A DNA stretch of 36,320 nucleotides, taken from positions 1 to 36,320 of the forward strand of contig JANBPT010000430.1 of assembly GCA_027575765.1 (NCBI GenBank), given 5' to 3'. This document shows, piece after piece, positions 1-8,767 of this stretch (positions are counted from its first letter, which is position 1; every line of letters starts with the position of its first letter). The position numbers were made by a program, and so were the translations under genes. Origin of the DNA: Tieghemiomyces parasiticus (lineage: Eukaryota; Kickxellomycota; Dimargaritomycetes; Dimargaritales; Dimargaritaceae). The notes below the pieces were generated by a model. The model saw only the letters and a list, made by a program, of their open reading frames with translations. It did no database searches and was not told where the DNA came from.

Positions 1-884
1 GTCTAACCCTTCGGACGCCGTCAGTACCGTTTCATCCCGCCGTCGCTACCATTACGTACATCCTAGTACGGGCCTGGCGGCGGGAGCCGCTGACTCCGCA
101 TCGACGCCTGTAACTCCGCTTCTGGACTTCAGCCCGACCGGCATGGACCACGATCCGTCCCGAAAGGGTATCCCGGAACTGGTCACCAAGCAGTTGAACG
201 GCCACGCCCGGCAGGTGTACCGCGGAGAAGTAGTATTCCGCGACCAGACATTGCCCTGGGAGGCCGGGACCTACGAGATTCGGTACCATTGTGATGATAC
301 TCATACCGTTCTGACCCTTACACAGCCTTTCGAGATTAATGGTAAGTAACGCGTCAGTGCCACCGTCTTTTCTTCCATCTAGTCGTGTCAGAGTGCTGCA
401 GGTCTGATCGCTCTGAGTCACCAAGGGAAGCCACTAAATCACTAACCGCCATATCCCTTCACCCCCCCCCTCCTCCTCCCTCCCTCCCTCCCTCCCTCCC
501 TCCTCTTCTTTTGCTACCTACCCGTTGGCTATGATATTAATTTTTATTATTACTTCTCCCCTATCAGTCCAACCGGTTGGCCTCGAGAACACCCCAGAAG
601 ACCCAGCGCGCATCGAAGCTGCCCTCCTACCGTATCTGCAGCGCTGCCTGGCCAACACGGATTTACCCTTCCCAATCCTTACTGCCGAGGACCCGTTTGT
701 CAACGTAACCGAGGAACAAGCCCGTCGTATCGTGTACGGCATCCGACTTCTCTTTGGTATCGACTTTGCACCCGCCATCCTCCAGCTCGACTACAACGCG
801 CAGCGGCTCGCCCGGCGGATCATTGCGGCTCATCAGGCCTTGGCGCCGTTTGCGTCGCCCAAGGTGGCTAATGACGAGTCCTAG
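1..884 (+). CDS. CHO2: Phosphatidylethanolamine N-methyltransferase, C-terminal part (5' partial, 2 exons)
   Basis: C-terminal end of a Cho2-type phosphatidylethanolamine N-methyltransferase, the ER membrane enzyme that starts methylation of PE towards phosphatidylcholine. The frame is open from base 2 with no start in view, so the methyltransferase and membrane domains lie upstream of the window. Exon 1 runs to 341 and exon 2 is 568-884, with the stop at 882-884. The intron 342-567 begins GTAAGT, ends CTATCAG and splits a Val codon. Exon 1 encodes a beta-sandwich-like segment, PWEAGTYEIRYH followed by LTLTQPFEI, which I recognise from the region near the end of fungal Cho2 proteins. Exon 2 encodes the terminal helical segment with FGIDFAPAIL and LARRIIAAHQALAPF, also typical of Cho2 ends. 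Methionine 143 sits inside the conserved region and is not the true start. The family call rests on remembered similarity of these motifs; the catalytic part is not visible. Confidence 0.78.
342..567 (+). other. Intron of the CHO2-like gene
   Basis: Donor GTAAGT at 342-347 and acceptor CAG ending at 567. A CTAAC branch-point candidate lies near 442. Joining the flanking exons keeps the frame and unites the two conserved C-terminal Cho2 blocks. The intron carries a long C/T tract at 462-506. Confidence 0.8.
462..506. repeat. Polypyrimidine tract: C9 run plus (CCCT)n microsatellite
   Basis: Nine consecutive C followed by TCC and CCCT units, without a purine for about 45 bases. The opposite strand reads as GGG runs separated by single A bases, a canonical G-quadruplex-capable arrangement. 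It lies wholly within the CHO2-like intron, well upstream of the acceptor. Confidence 0.9.
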
Positions 885-1391
885 AGCGCTCCCATGTATA
901 TGTTTGTTCCCGAGTACAGCTTTGCTTCCTTGTTAATAACACACGGATATGGACCTTGCCCTGGCATTATCGCCTATGGATTTAAGGTGGTATTTTGCAC
1001 TTGAATCCGTAATCATGATTCACTGTGGTTTACGGTGGCTAGTCAGGCGGTTTATTAGAGTTTGACTGAAAGTGCCGGGGAAAAGGGGGTGGGCCGTGCA
1101 TGGCTCTAGTGTCTCTAGCACGGAAGCAGAATTGGAGAAAGGGGAGGGGAAAAGAGTGAAAGCCAAAGTGTGTGCTAATAGTGGGAAACGGGGTAAAGCG
1201 ATGGGAGAAGCAGAGTTGACAAGTCAGCCAGGGTGGGTGGTGTTAAAATGTGTGGGGGAGGGAGGGGGGCGACATCGTGGGCCTGAAGCAGGTAGAGAAG
1301 AATGAAGAAATAAGTGAAAGCAAAAATAATAATAATAACTAGAGAGGAGGGGTGGTAGGCGGGCACGGCCTCTGTAGAGAGAGGTGCAGGC
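885..1391. other. Convergent intergenic region
   Basis: About 500 bases between the ends of two convergent genes. It is purine-rich on the + strand from about 1070 and has a short AAT triplet run near 1325-1338. No exact AATAAA was found for the CHO2-like gene and no gene is supported here. Confidence 0.6.
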
Positions 1392-3398
1392 CTAGAAGCA
1401 CAGGTAGGCCAGCATGACCGCCACCACCGTCACAGCACCAACCATACCAGTGGCAGCGTCGGCGCGCAGGTTGCCACCACTGATGGTGGTCGACGTGAAC
1501 GTGGAAGTCGAGGAACTCTTGTCGGACTTCGTGCTAGTCGAAGTCACCAGGGTCGTCGTGCTGGTGGCGGTGGAACTACGGTCCTTATCGTTCGCCCTGG
1601 TGGCCCGCGGTTCACCCGAATGGTCATGATCCTCATCTGTGGTCTCCTCCTCGGTATCTGCCGCCGACGACGACGATGCAGAGGTAGTAGGCTTCGGTGC
1701 CGCGACGGTAGTCGTCGACGACGCAGTGACAGTGGTCGGTGACTCGGTGGTCGTAGTGGTATCGGTCTGCGACACCGTGATAGTGGTCGGTGCCGCGGTG
1801 GTACCGAGCGTGCGATGCATGGTAAGCATGTAGGCCGGGATACTGACGCGGGTATAGACAACCTCGGTGGTGAGATGCGGGATGGACGTTTCCAGGTTAG
1901 TAGGCTTACTGGGGGGGCTACTCTGGCGGCCACTGGGATGGCCACTGGGGTGGCCATTGGGGTGGCTACTGGGGTGGCTACTGTGGTGATTAGTGGGATG
2001 ACCATCGGTCGGAGCGTTGTCCTCGTCGGCTTCTCCTTCGTCGTGGCCATTGCCTTGACGCTGCTGGCGGGCTTTCAGGAGACGCGCCAGAAGATACTGC
2101 TGTTCGGCTGGGACCCCGGGGTAGTGGGGATTAGCATTACCATTGCCTAGACCACGGCGCTGGATAAGGCCGCGGGCTTTCACGTCGGCGGCTTCGGTGG
2201 GCTCCGGAGTAGGTTCGACCATATCCGTCTCGGCGTCGGCGCTGGGGTCGGTACCATCGGTGGCGGTGGCGGTGGCCGCGGAATCAATGAGCCGGTCGAT
2301 ATGGTCGCTGTTGCTTCCGCCGTTCATGTTTTCGAGGATCCCCAGGATCTGGGAGACGAACGCTGGCATGGTGGACTGCGCCGCGCTGCTGTCATCCTCG
2401 GTTTGGCTGGGCTCGTTGCTTTGGTCATCGGTGGTCGGAGAATCGTCGGCCGAGGGGTCTGCGTTGGAGTCGACCTTGGGATCCTGCTCGGGGCCGCCCT
2501 GGTCCTCATTATCGGCATCAGACCCCTGCTTCGGATCGGACTGGTCTTGGTCATCGTGACCGGAACCGTTGGCATCCGAATCGTCCGTAGTGGGTACGTC
2601 GGAGATGGCACGGCGGTCCATCATCGAACCATCGGACACCCACGGCGGCATATTGGCACCCACGTAGTCGGAACCGCTGGGCGGTTTGTAACTGGGGCTA
2701 CCGCTGTAGGTGGGAGGCTGCGGTTGCGGCTGGGGGTAAGGCTGGGGCTGGGGCTGAGGATAAGGCTGGGGTTGGGGCTGAGGGTAAGGCTGGGGCACAG
2801 GAACCTCCGGCTCCATGGGAGTCTCAACCGGAGGGGCCACGGGGGTCTCGACTGGAGGGGCCACGGGGGTCTCGACCGGAGGGGCCACGGGGGTTTCGAC
2901 CGGAGGCTGGATGGGCGTCTCGACTGGCGTTTCCACTGGTGTTTCGACCGGAGGGGCCACGGGGATCTCAGTGGGAGTCTCGATCGGAGCCATACAGGTG
3001 GCAGCGCAAACCGACTCGGTCACTGTAGCCGTTTCGGTCTCGGTCTGGGTCTGGGTCTCGACCTGGGTCTGGAATTGAGTCTCAGTAACGGTCGCCATGT
3101 CCGTCTCGGTGACCGTGGTCGTTGCCATTTCCGTCTCAGTAACCGTGGTCGTCGCCATCTCCGTCTCAGTCACCGTAGTCGTCGCCATTTCCGTCTCGGT
3201 AACTGTAACCGTTGCGGTCTCCGTCGCGGTTTCCGTCACTGTCTCTTGCGCGGGTGTCTCGAACGGGGTCTCAGTAAATACCGGCAGAGTGACGAACTCG
3301 GTAACGACCAAGTTATCCGGGTTGGCCTGGTAGCCGTCGGCAAGCACGGTAGTGGCTGCGCCCAGGGCGAGAGTGAGCAGGGTCGCAGTGGTCTTCAT
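1392..3398 (-). CDS. Secreted GPI-anchored Thr/Pro/Glu-rich repeat protein (cell-wall/adhesin-like)
   Basis: A 668-residue single-exon protein. I chose the ATG at 3398 because it opens directly with a signal peptide (MKTTATLLTLALGAATTVLA); the longer frame upstream only runs into the promoter. The order is: signal 1-20; four TVTETEMATT-type decamers at about 65-104; a lone CAATC cysteine pair at 131-135; PVETPVAPP units at 147-195; PQPQPQPYP units at 202-229; an acidic, disordered D/S/Q region at 265-340; basic-pair sites such as LIQRRG near 411-416; GHPSS units at 470-490; a Ser/Thr-rich stalk at 530-640; and a C-terminal hydrophobic tail (GMVGAVTVVAVMLAYLCF) after SGGN, as expected for GPI attachment. 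This architecture fits a heavily O-mannosylated surface or wall protein. No enzymatic domain is recognised, so adhesin or structural wall function is inference. Confidence 0.82.
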   Translation of the reverse strand: MKTTATLLTLALGAATTVLADGYQANPDNLVVTEFVTLPVFTETPFETPAQETVTETATETATVTVTETEMATTTVTETEMATTTVTETEMATTTVTETDMATVTETQFQTQVETQTQTETETATVTESVCAATCMAPIETPTEIPVAPPVETPVETPVETPIQPPVETPVAPPVETPVAPPVETPVAPPVETPMEPEVPVPQPYPQPQPQPYPQPQPQPYPQPQPQPPTYSGSPSYKPPSGSDYVGANMPPWVSDGSMMDRRAISDVPTTDDSDANGSGHDDQDQSDPKQGSDADNEDQGGPEQDPKVDSNADPSADDSPTTDDQSNEPSQTEDDSSAAQSTMPAFVSQILGILENMNGGSNSDHIDRLIDSAATATATDGTDPSADAETDMVEPTPEPTEAADVKARGLIQRRGLGNGNANPHYPGVPAEQQYLLARLLKARQQRQGNGHDEGEADEDNAPTDGHPTNHHSSHPSSHPNGHPSGHPSGRQSSPPSKPTNLETSIPHLTTEVVYTRVSIPAYMLTMHRTLGTTAAPTTITVSQTDTTTTTESPTTVTASSTTTVAAPKPTTSASSSSAADTEEETTDEDHDHSGEPRATRANDKDRSSTATSTTTLVTSTSTKSDKSSSTSTFTSTTISGGNLRADAATGMVGAVTVVAVMLAYLCF
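1929..1988 (-). repeat. In-frame His/Pro/Ser coding repeat
   Basis: Encodes short HPSS/GHPSG units (protein residues 471-490). On the + strand this shows as repeated CACTGGGNTGGC-like words. It is a length-variable candidate within the GPI protein. Confidence 0.7.
2712..2795 (-). repeat. In-frame PQPQPQPYP coding repeat
   Basis: Pro/Gln/Tyr repeat spanning residues 202-229 of the GPI protein. It is built from three PYPQPQPQ copies. Confidence 0.85.
2814..2960 (-). repeat. In-frame PVETPVAPP coding repeat
   Basis: Degenerate tandem units of PVETPVAPP and PVET at residues 147-195. Several neighbouring 27-base units are almost identical at the DNA level, which suggests recent slippage or unequal exchange. 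Confidence 0.88.
3087..3206 (-). repeat. In-frame TVTETEMATT coding repeat
   Basis: Four 30-base units encoding TVTETEMATT-like decamers, residues 65-104, directly after the signal-proximal region. The units differ mainly at synonymous positions. Confidence 0.88.
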
Positions 3399-3544
3399 GG
3401 TGGGAGAGCTAGGGGTATATGATATAGATATATATAATAGATTGTGCAAGGTGGGTAGTGCGATTGCGAGACTGGGTTGCAAGGCCTCGAAGGTGGATAT
3501 GGCTATATGGATACGGCTTGGTAGAAAAGGCGGACCGGGGGACC

Positions 3545-3554
3545 TTAATATATA
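3545..3554 (-). promoter_or_regulatory. TATA-like element of the GPI-protein gene
   Basis: Reads TATATATTAA on the minus strand about 150 bases upstream of the ATG at 3398. A second AT-rich TATA-like stretch lies at about 3421-3438, only 25-40 bases from the ATG, and would give a very short leader. Which one is used cannot be seen from sequence. Confidence 0.4.
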
Positions 3555-4048
3555 GGACAGATCTTCTGGCGTACTCAGAGGCTGCTGGAGATTTCCTGGC
3601 TGACGTTTCTGCTCCCACCGGCCCTAGATCAATCCGCCTCCCTAAAGAGGGTAAAGAAGGAAGGAAGGGATGGGCTAGAGGTAAGACTCAACTTTATCGA
3701 ACGCTCGGCCTTTTTCCTACCTCCTGAGATTTCTGCCAAAGGATTAGTTGCCAAGCTGCACTTGCCAGCCAGTGTGGCCGTGATTAGTTTGCAAACACCG
3801 GCGCGAAGTGAACACGCTGGTAAATAGCTCACGGTCAGAACATCGGCTGGCAAACACTCCGTCAGAGGCAAAATGAACAATGTGCACAGGCATAGTCAAT
3901 CGATTCAACTCCTCAAGTCCTCACAATTAATCATGGTAAAAATGACAATAAAAGGACCACCGCCACTCAGGCATAAAACGATCCGCACAATTGGCTTGCA
4001 ACGTACATGTTTAATTGGTTATTTCAACCCGAGATATATTCCTTCTCT
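3555..4048. other. Intergenic region without a supported gene
   Basis: Upstream part of the GPI-gene promoter, followed by the 3' flank of the mitochondrial carrier gene. I see nothing coding in it. Confidence 0.5.
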
Positions 4049-5507
4049 TTACACCAGAGCACGACGCTTTAGCAGCTCGTACGTGGTCATGGATATGGTG
4101 ACGCTAGGCGTCATCCAAATGACACGGGCCAACATGCCGCGCGTGAAGGCCCGGTACCCCCCTTCATGTCGCCACATGTACTGTACGAGCTCCATGACCC
4201 GACGGGGGCGCTGTTGCTGCTGCTTTTGGCCCGAACCCGAGGCCACACCAAAGGACCCAGCACCTACCGTGGTCGGCACCACCTGGTTGACCTGCCATTT
4301 GGTCTTGACGACATCAAAGATATTGGAAATGCTGGCGCTGAGCACCGAAGCAGCAGCGGCGCATGAGAGGTAAGCGTAGAAAGGCAGCGCTGCCGGGTTT
4401 TTGACCTCCACCTGTGCATCTGCACCGCCAGCACTGCCCACAGTCGCTTGGACGGGCCACCATTGTTTAAGCCGCTCGTACGTCACAAAATAAATCACCG
4501 TATGTGGCATAAACACCGCCAGCGAGAGCCAGTACCCGCGGAAGAACCCGCGCAAGCCATCGGTACAATAAATCGTGCGGGCCAAGGCCCACGTGGTGGC
4601 GGAGGTACTACGACCGTTACCATTATGACCCGCATTTACTGCCACCCCCGCTACGGTCGCTTCCGGAGGGGCTGGGGAGGTCTGAACCACCTGCAAGCGG
4701 TTTTTGAGGACCTCCATAGGGGTCCAAATCAAGCCGGACAGGCCCTCAGCGGCCATGGCCGACAGGGCGTAATTCCCCACGGCTGTTTCGCTAAGCCAAC
4801 GGGCGGCCACACCGGTAAGGCCAGGGTGGTTCGAATAGAGGTGGGAGAAGTGGGTGAGCTCGACTTTGGCCGCCTCGTAGGTCGTAAGGTAAGTGGTGAG
4901 CGCCGGAATGGAAAAGGCCAGGGCAACCGGGAGACCGCGGTAGAAGGCCGTGAGGGGTTCCGTGGCTAGGGTGTGTCGCACTGTGCCCAGCCAGTGTCGG
5001 CCGCGGAGGCCTTGGGTGGCTTGGAGGCGAGTCTTGATGGTGTCCACTAGATGAGATGGTAGGAAGAGAAGGGAACGGGGAGGACAACGGTGGTGGTGGT
5101 GGAGGTTGGGGCAGTGGAGAGTGGGGTGGTGTCAGAGGTGACGGGATGGCTTGGTACCGGAAGGCCGAGGAACTTCACGTCGATCGTCGGGTGGCCGATT
5201 TGGCAGGGTGACTGTTTACCAGTCATCTCTGGAGGCGATGCCCCTCAAGAACCTTGAAGTCCCTCGTTCGAGAAATTGATCATTCCACGGTGAGGGGCAA
5301 GCGGCACATATCTCTGCATCTCCACTCCCTTCTATTTAGAAAGGTTGGTGACCGCCACGTCTCTACAGCCACAGGGCAGACCAGCTATCAAGATATATAG
5401 ACCTCCAAGTCATACCAGGACTTACATGGATGGGTACACAGACGTGACACAACGGCCGCTGCAGTGGTGGCCTGGAGGTGGGTTCGAGTGTTTACGTTGT
5501 CCGCCAT
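4049..5507 (-). CDS. Mitochondrial carrier family (SLC25) protein, 2 exons
   Basis: Exon 1 is 5426-5507 (ATG at 5507) and exon 2 is 4049-5046, giving 359 residues. A long frame begins at 5047 with GTG, but that point is a CTAG acceptor. Joining to the upstream donor (GTAAGT at 5425) restores the first carrier signature, CTHP-L-DTIKTRLQ, with the Leu codon split by the intron. The fold shows three repeats: PLDTIKTRLQ at 27-36, PMEVLKNRLQ at 137-146 and IFDVVKTKWQ from about 270. Repeat ends carry the AFYRG, GFFRGYW and AFTRGMLARV motifs typical of the family. Members exchange metabolites across the inner mitochondrial membrane; the substrate cannot be assigned. Oddities: the third signature has Ile where the helix-kinking Pro is usual, and there is a Q-rich insertion (GQKQQQQ) in the last matrix loop. 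It is divergent from VPS37. Confidence 0.88.
5047..5425 (-). other. Intron of the mitochondrial carrier gene
   Basis: Donor GTAAGT starting at 5425 and acceptor CATCTAG ending at 5047, length 379. It splits the Leu codon inside the first PxD carrier signature. The correct reconstruction of that signature is the main support. Confidence 0.85.
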
Positions 5508-6285
5508 GTTCATACGTTTTACTGCCAGGGCAGGATACTATGGAGGGCCGTGGCGCAGGTTGGAAGTGTCCGGAATGGGGCTCTAGATGCCAGAATGGCC
5601 GATGCGGTCGGGAGAGGAGAGGGGCGCTGAAAGGTAACAAAGGGGTGCTGGGAGGGAGAGGCGAGGAGTGATACGTCCGAAGGGACGGGGATGCTATTTT
5701 AACAGAAACGAGCGGTTAAGGAACGGAAGGAGTACAACGGGAACGGTCAGCTCCAAACTAGTAGTCACTTAGGCTGAGTCGTAAGAGAGGCCATTCCTGC
5801 CTCCTGAAGTCAAGCCTGCGCCTATTGACGTTCTGGTTGGTACATGGGAGGGAGGGGTGGAATGCAAAGGGAGGTTGTATCCTTTAACCCGCCACCTCCT
5901 GCAGCCTGCTAAGGGTCATCGCCAATGGTAACCTTCCAGCCGCCGAGGGCCAGGGTCCCCGATTAATGAGCCACGGGTCAGACGTAGCCCGCCGGGATGC
6001 CTCGGCATTTGCCAAGGCATCTCAGTCGACTTGGCCTCAACTGGAGTCCGCTGACCCAACCCGTATCATAGCTAGCTTACTACTTGACCAGCTCCGCTCT
6101 GCACCGTTCTTCTCTCTGCATTCCGTCTCCCACCATTCCCTCCCCCTACTTTCTTGATACGCATCCTGTACCATACTCTCCGCCGCCACCCTTCAACGAC
6201 TCCTCTTTCTTCTTTGCTTAACCCCACACGCGCACACATACACCCCCTCTTCTTACACCCCCTCCTCCTCCTCCACCACTTCACG
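5508..6285. promoter_or_regulatory. Shared divergent promoter region (carrier / VPS37)
   Basis: 778 bases between two divergently transcribed start codons. The part next to VPS37, about 6080-6285, is pyrimidine-rich on the + strand, as also seen ahead of other genes here. No clear TATA box was found and no gene is supported. Confidence 0.5.
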
Positions 6286-6960
6286 ATGTCCCTCCCAGAA
6301 GCCATGAACAACTACGGCCTACCAGACGAAACCACCGTCCGCGCCAAGCAAGATGCCCTCCGCAAAGACTTCCCCACCTTCGCCAACAAGTCGGCCGAAG
6401 ACCTGCAGGATATCCTCACCTACGAAGACCTCTTCCTCTCCTACTTCAACGGACTCGACCAGGTGCAGATGACCAAGACGGTTCAACTCGAGCTCGAACA
6501 AGGCAACGAGGCCCTCTCCCGGCGTATCCTTAACCAGGAACCCGACCTGGCCCAACTCCGCCAGACCATCGTAGACCAGCAGGCCGTGCTGGACTCATTG
6601 ACGACCAATTTTTACGAACGCATCAAAACTCAGTTGGATGTTGTAAAGCCTTTTGCGCCCAGTCAATTGCTTGGCGAGTTGCAACGTGAGGTGGACCGGG
6701 CCGATCGAGAATCGGACGCGGTGGCCCAGACGTTCCTGTACGAACGGTCACAGCATCACGCGGCGACCTCATCTCCCGCTGGTGGCGAAGAGGCCACGGG
6801 AACCAGCAGTTCAGTCGCAGCTCCCGGGATGGACCACGACCAGTTTATTCGCCAGTTCAAGAATGCCCGCAAGCAATATCATTTACTCACCGCTAAGCTT
6901 GAACGCACCCGGGCGGACCCGGCCACCCTTGATGGTTTGCCAACGCACACCCTATTGTGA
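6286..6960 (+). CDS. VPS37: ESCRT-I subunit Vps37 (Mod(r) domain)
   Basis: 224 residues in one exon. I chose the ATG at 6286 (MSLPEAMNNY) since the open frame before it translates a C/T-rich leader. Residues 33-155 form a helical coiled-coil region with the Mod(r) pattern: SAEDLQDILTYEDLFLSYFNGLDQVQ, then LSRRILNQEPDLAQLRQTI, then FAPSQLLGELQREVDRADRESDAVAQTFL. The domain closes with FIRQFKNARKQYHLLTAKLER at 187-207, the characteristic end of Vps37 proteins. ESCRT-I sorts ubiquitinated membrane proteins into multivesicular endosomes; Vps37 forms its stalk with Vps23, Vps28 and Mvb12. Residues about 157-180 are a low-complexity Ala/Ser/Gly insertion just before the last helix. Length fits a compact fungal Vps37. 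Confidence 0.88.
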   Translation: MSLPEAMNNYGLPDETTVRAKQDALRKDFPTFANKSAEDLQDILTYEDLFLSYFNGLDQVQMTKTVQLELEQGNEALSRRILNQEPDLAQLRQTIVDQQAVLDSLTTNFYERIKTQLDVVKPFAPSQLLGELQREVDRADRESDAVAQTFLYERSQHHAATSSPAGGEEATGTSSSVAAPGMDHDQFIRQFKNARKQYHLLTAKLERTRADPATLDGLPTHTLL

Positions 6961-6998
6961 AGGGGAATGTCCATGTCTGCTCCCCAGTGTCATGACTA

Positions 6999-7004
6999 AA
7001 TAAA
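6999..7004 (+). terminator. AATAAA polyadenylation signal of VPS37
   Basis: AATAAA about 40 bases after the VPS37 stop. It is followed directly by a short TA repeat at about 7005-7017. Confidence 0.55.
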
Positions 7005-7017
7005 TATATATATATAA

Positions 7018-7449
7018 GGGAGCCAGTAGAGCACTAGTTAAAAAAAACTAGCGATCACCTCTGGAGCCCTACTCGCCAGTTCAGTCTAACTAGTCCGACG
7101 GTGCCCTTGAAACGGCCAATATCCTTTAGCACAGCTCAGAATTGGTTAACACTTAATGTATTATTGAATGAACGGTGAGGTCTCAGACGTCACGGTAATC
7201 GATGAGTTCCGGCGCGGTCCAGCACGAGGGGGGGAGTAAAGAGGGTTACAGAGTGATGAGCGGCCGAATCAGGAAAGAAATTGACGGCGCTCGCGGAGGG
7301 GCCATTTAGGGTTCGTTAGAAACGGGAGGGGAAAGACACGTGCGCCAGGGCAGAGGGTCAAGCTGGGTTTCATGAACAGACGAAGTAGACGTAAGCCGAA
7401 AAAAAAGAATGTGGTGGTGGGTGAAGCTGTCGGGAGGTCTCGTTGGGCG
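7018..7449. other. Convergent intergenic region
   Basis: Space between the 3' ends of VPS37 and the SMP-30-like gene. No gene is supported. It has a small AACTAG-rich patch near 7030-7055 and nothing else of note. Confidence 0.5.
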
Positions 7450-8559
7450 TTAGTGAGACCCCGATTTTTTATCAGCCTGGAGCCCCGAAAAGGCCCGACC
7501 GGCACAATCGACGCGGTGGACGTGGAGGCAGCCCTTCTCGTCAACGCCGCAGCTGCCAATGATGGCGAGGTCGGTACCCTGGGCGCCGCCAAACTCAAGG
7601 CTGGCGACTCCCTTAAAGGGCACGGTGATACGCTGCTTCAGTTCGCCCTGAGGGGTAAAAACGACGACCTCGCCGAGGCCGTTACGGGTGACGTAGAGGT
7701 TACCATTCTTGTCGGTACGCATACCATCAATGTCGGTGCTGCCAGTATTGTCAAACTCGGAGAAATCCTTAAACAGAGTCCGGACGGGCATGTTGTCGGT
7801 GCCGTTTTTGACGTCTAGGCCGGAACCGCTCGCGGAGTTAGTCAACTCGTAGCGCCAGATGACGTTGTTGAGCACCACACCGCCGTCGCCATTGGTGGAC
7901 TCGGATAAGTAGAGATACTTGTTGGTGGGGTCCACCTCGATACCGTTGGTGCGGTTGAGCTGCGCGATCCGGCGCGGGGTGTGAGCGCCACCGTTGGGGC
8001 AGATCCAGAGGTCACCGGTAGAGGCCGAGTAGTTCATACCGGACAGGAAAACGTCACCCAAGTCGGTCACGGCGATATCGTTGGGCTGCAACATGGCGGC
8101 GTCCTGACAGTAGGTGACGGCAGCAGCATTGCCTGGCGGACCCGAAATACGGAGGACACGGTGGTTGGTCACGTCGACGGCTAGCATGGCTACCACGTCA
8201 TTGTGCTCGGTCTGGTCCGATTCAATGACGCGGATACCGTTGAACCAAGTGGTGCTGTCAGGGTCCTGGTAATAGCTAGACTGGGCACCCTGGCCCAGCG
8301 CGATACCAATGCTGTTCTTAAGGCCATCGTAGTTAACGGCATAGATGTTTCCCTTGACGTCTACGCCGGCACCCTCGATGGCAGCGCCAAACTTGGAAGT
8401 AGCCGCAGTTATGCCAGCGGCGCCCACCACCGTCGGCACCGGAGCACCACCGCTACCCGTGGCCGCCGGGGCCGCGGAGCTAGACGTGGGGTCAGAGGGC
8501 TTCGCCACGGTGAAGACGGTACCGACACCGAGGAGGAGGCAGAGAGTGGAGAATCTCAT
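7450..8559 (-). CDS. Secreted SMP-30/gluconolactonase-like beta-propeller protein
   Basis: 369 residues in one exon, with the ATG at 8559 giving a clean signal peptide (residues 1-19, MRFSTLCLLLGVGTVFTVA). A short Ser/Ala/Gly-rich linker (20-45) precedes a propeller domain. Likely metal ligands fall in the expected motifs: Glu62 in IEGAGVDVKGNIYAV, Asn160 in QPNDIAVTDLGDVF, Asn205 in RTNGIEVDPTNKYLYLSES and Asp278 in DIDGMRTDKNGNLYVTRNG. In the SMP-30/gluconolactonase/LRE family these bind a divalent ion and the enzymes hydrolyse lactones, so an extracellular lactonase is a reasonable inference. Candidate N-glycosylation sites include NYS, NRT and NGT. A short Cys-containing tail (from CGVD to VDCAG) may form a disulfide. 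The substrate is unknown. Confidence 0.85.
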   Translation of the reverse strand: MRFSTLCLLLGVGTVFTVAKPSDPTSSSAAPAATGSGGAPVPTVVGAAGITAATSKFGAAIEGAGVDVKGNIYAVNYDGLKNSIGIALGQGAQSSYYQDPDSTTWFNGIRVIESDQTEHNDVVAMLAVDVTNHRVLRISGPPGNAAAVTYCQDAAMLQPNDIAVTDLGDVFLSGMNYSASTGDLWICPNGGAHTPRRIAQLNRTNGIEVDPTNKYLYLSESTNGDGGVVLNNVIWRYELTNSASGSGLDVKNGTDNMPVRTLFKDFSEFDNTGSTDIDGMRTDKNGNLYVTRNGLGEVVVFTPQGELKQRITVPFKGVASLEFGGAQGTDLAIIGSCGVDEKGCLHVHRVDCAGRAFSGLQADKKSGSH

Positions 8560-8760
8560 GGTGAAAATTCCTACAGGGCGGCGAACAAGTGCATGAAAGA
8601 AAGGGAGGAGGAATCAGCTGACACACCGAGTAGATTGGGAAGCGGAGGGACAGGGGAGGGAATAACGAAGACCAATCAAGAACGAGCTGTGCACCAGGGT
8701 CCGAGCTTGGAAAAGATTGATTAAGGGATGGGAGCTATTGGGGGGCGGGGAAGGTGGTGA

Positions 8761-8767
8761 TTATATA
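8761..8767 (-). promoter_or_regulatory. TATA-like element upstream of the SMP-30-like gene
   Basis: Reads TATATAA on the minus strand about 200 bases upstream of the ATG at 8559. The interval between is pyrimidine-rich on the coding strand. An inverted CCAAT-type word is present near 8671. Confidence 0.35.

Noticed and set aside
143..349. Separate 68-residue gene starting at the ATG at 143
   Set aside because: The frame is open upstream to base 2 and ends just inside a GTAAGT intron. It is an exon of the CHO2-like gene. I also first considered a transthyretin-like hydroxyisourate hydrolase, but the motifs fit the Cho2 C-terminus better.
2301..3422. Long 373-codon open frame on the + strand opposite the GPI protein
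   Set aside because: It is antisense to a strongly supported secreted protein. Its composition (Gly/Leu/Arg/His repeats) is a mirror of the sense repeats, with no start context or domain.
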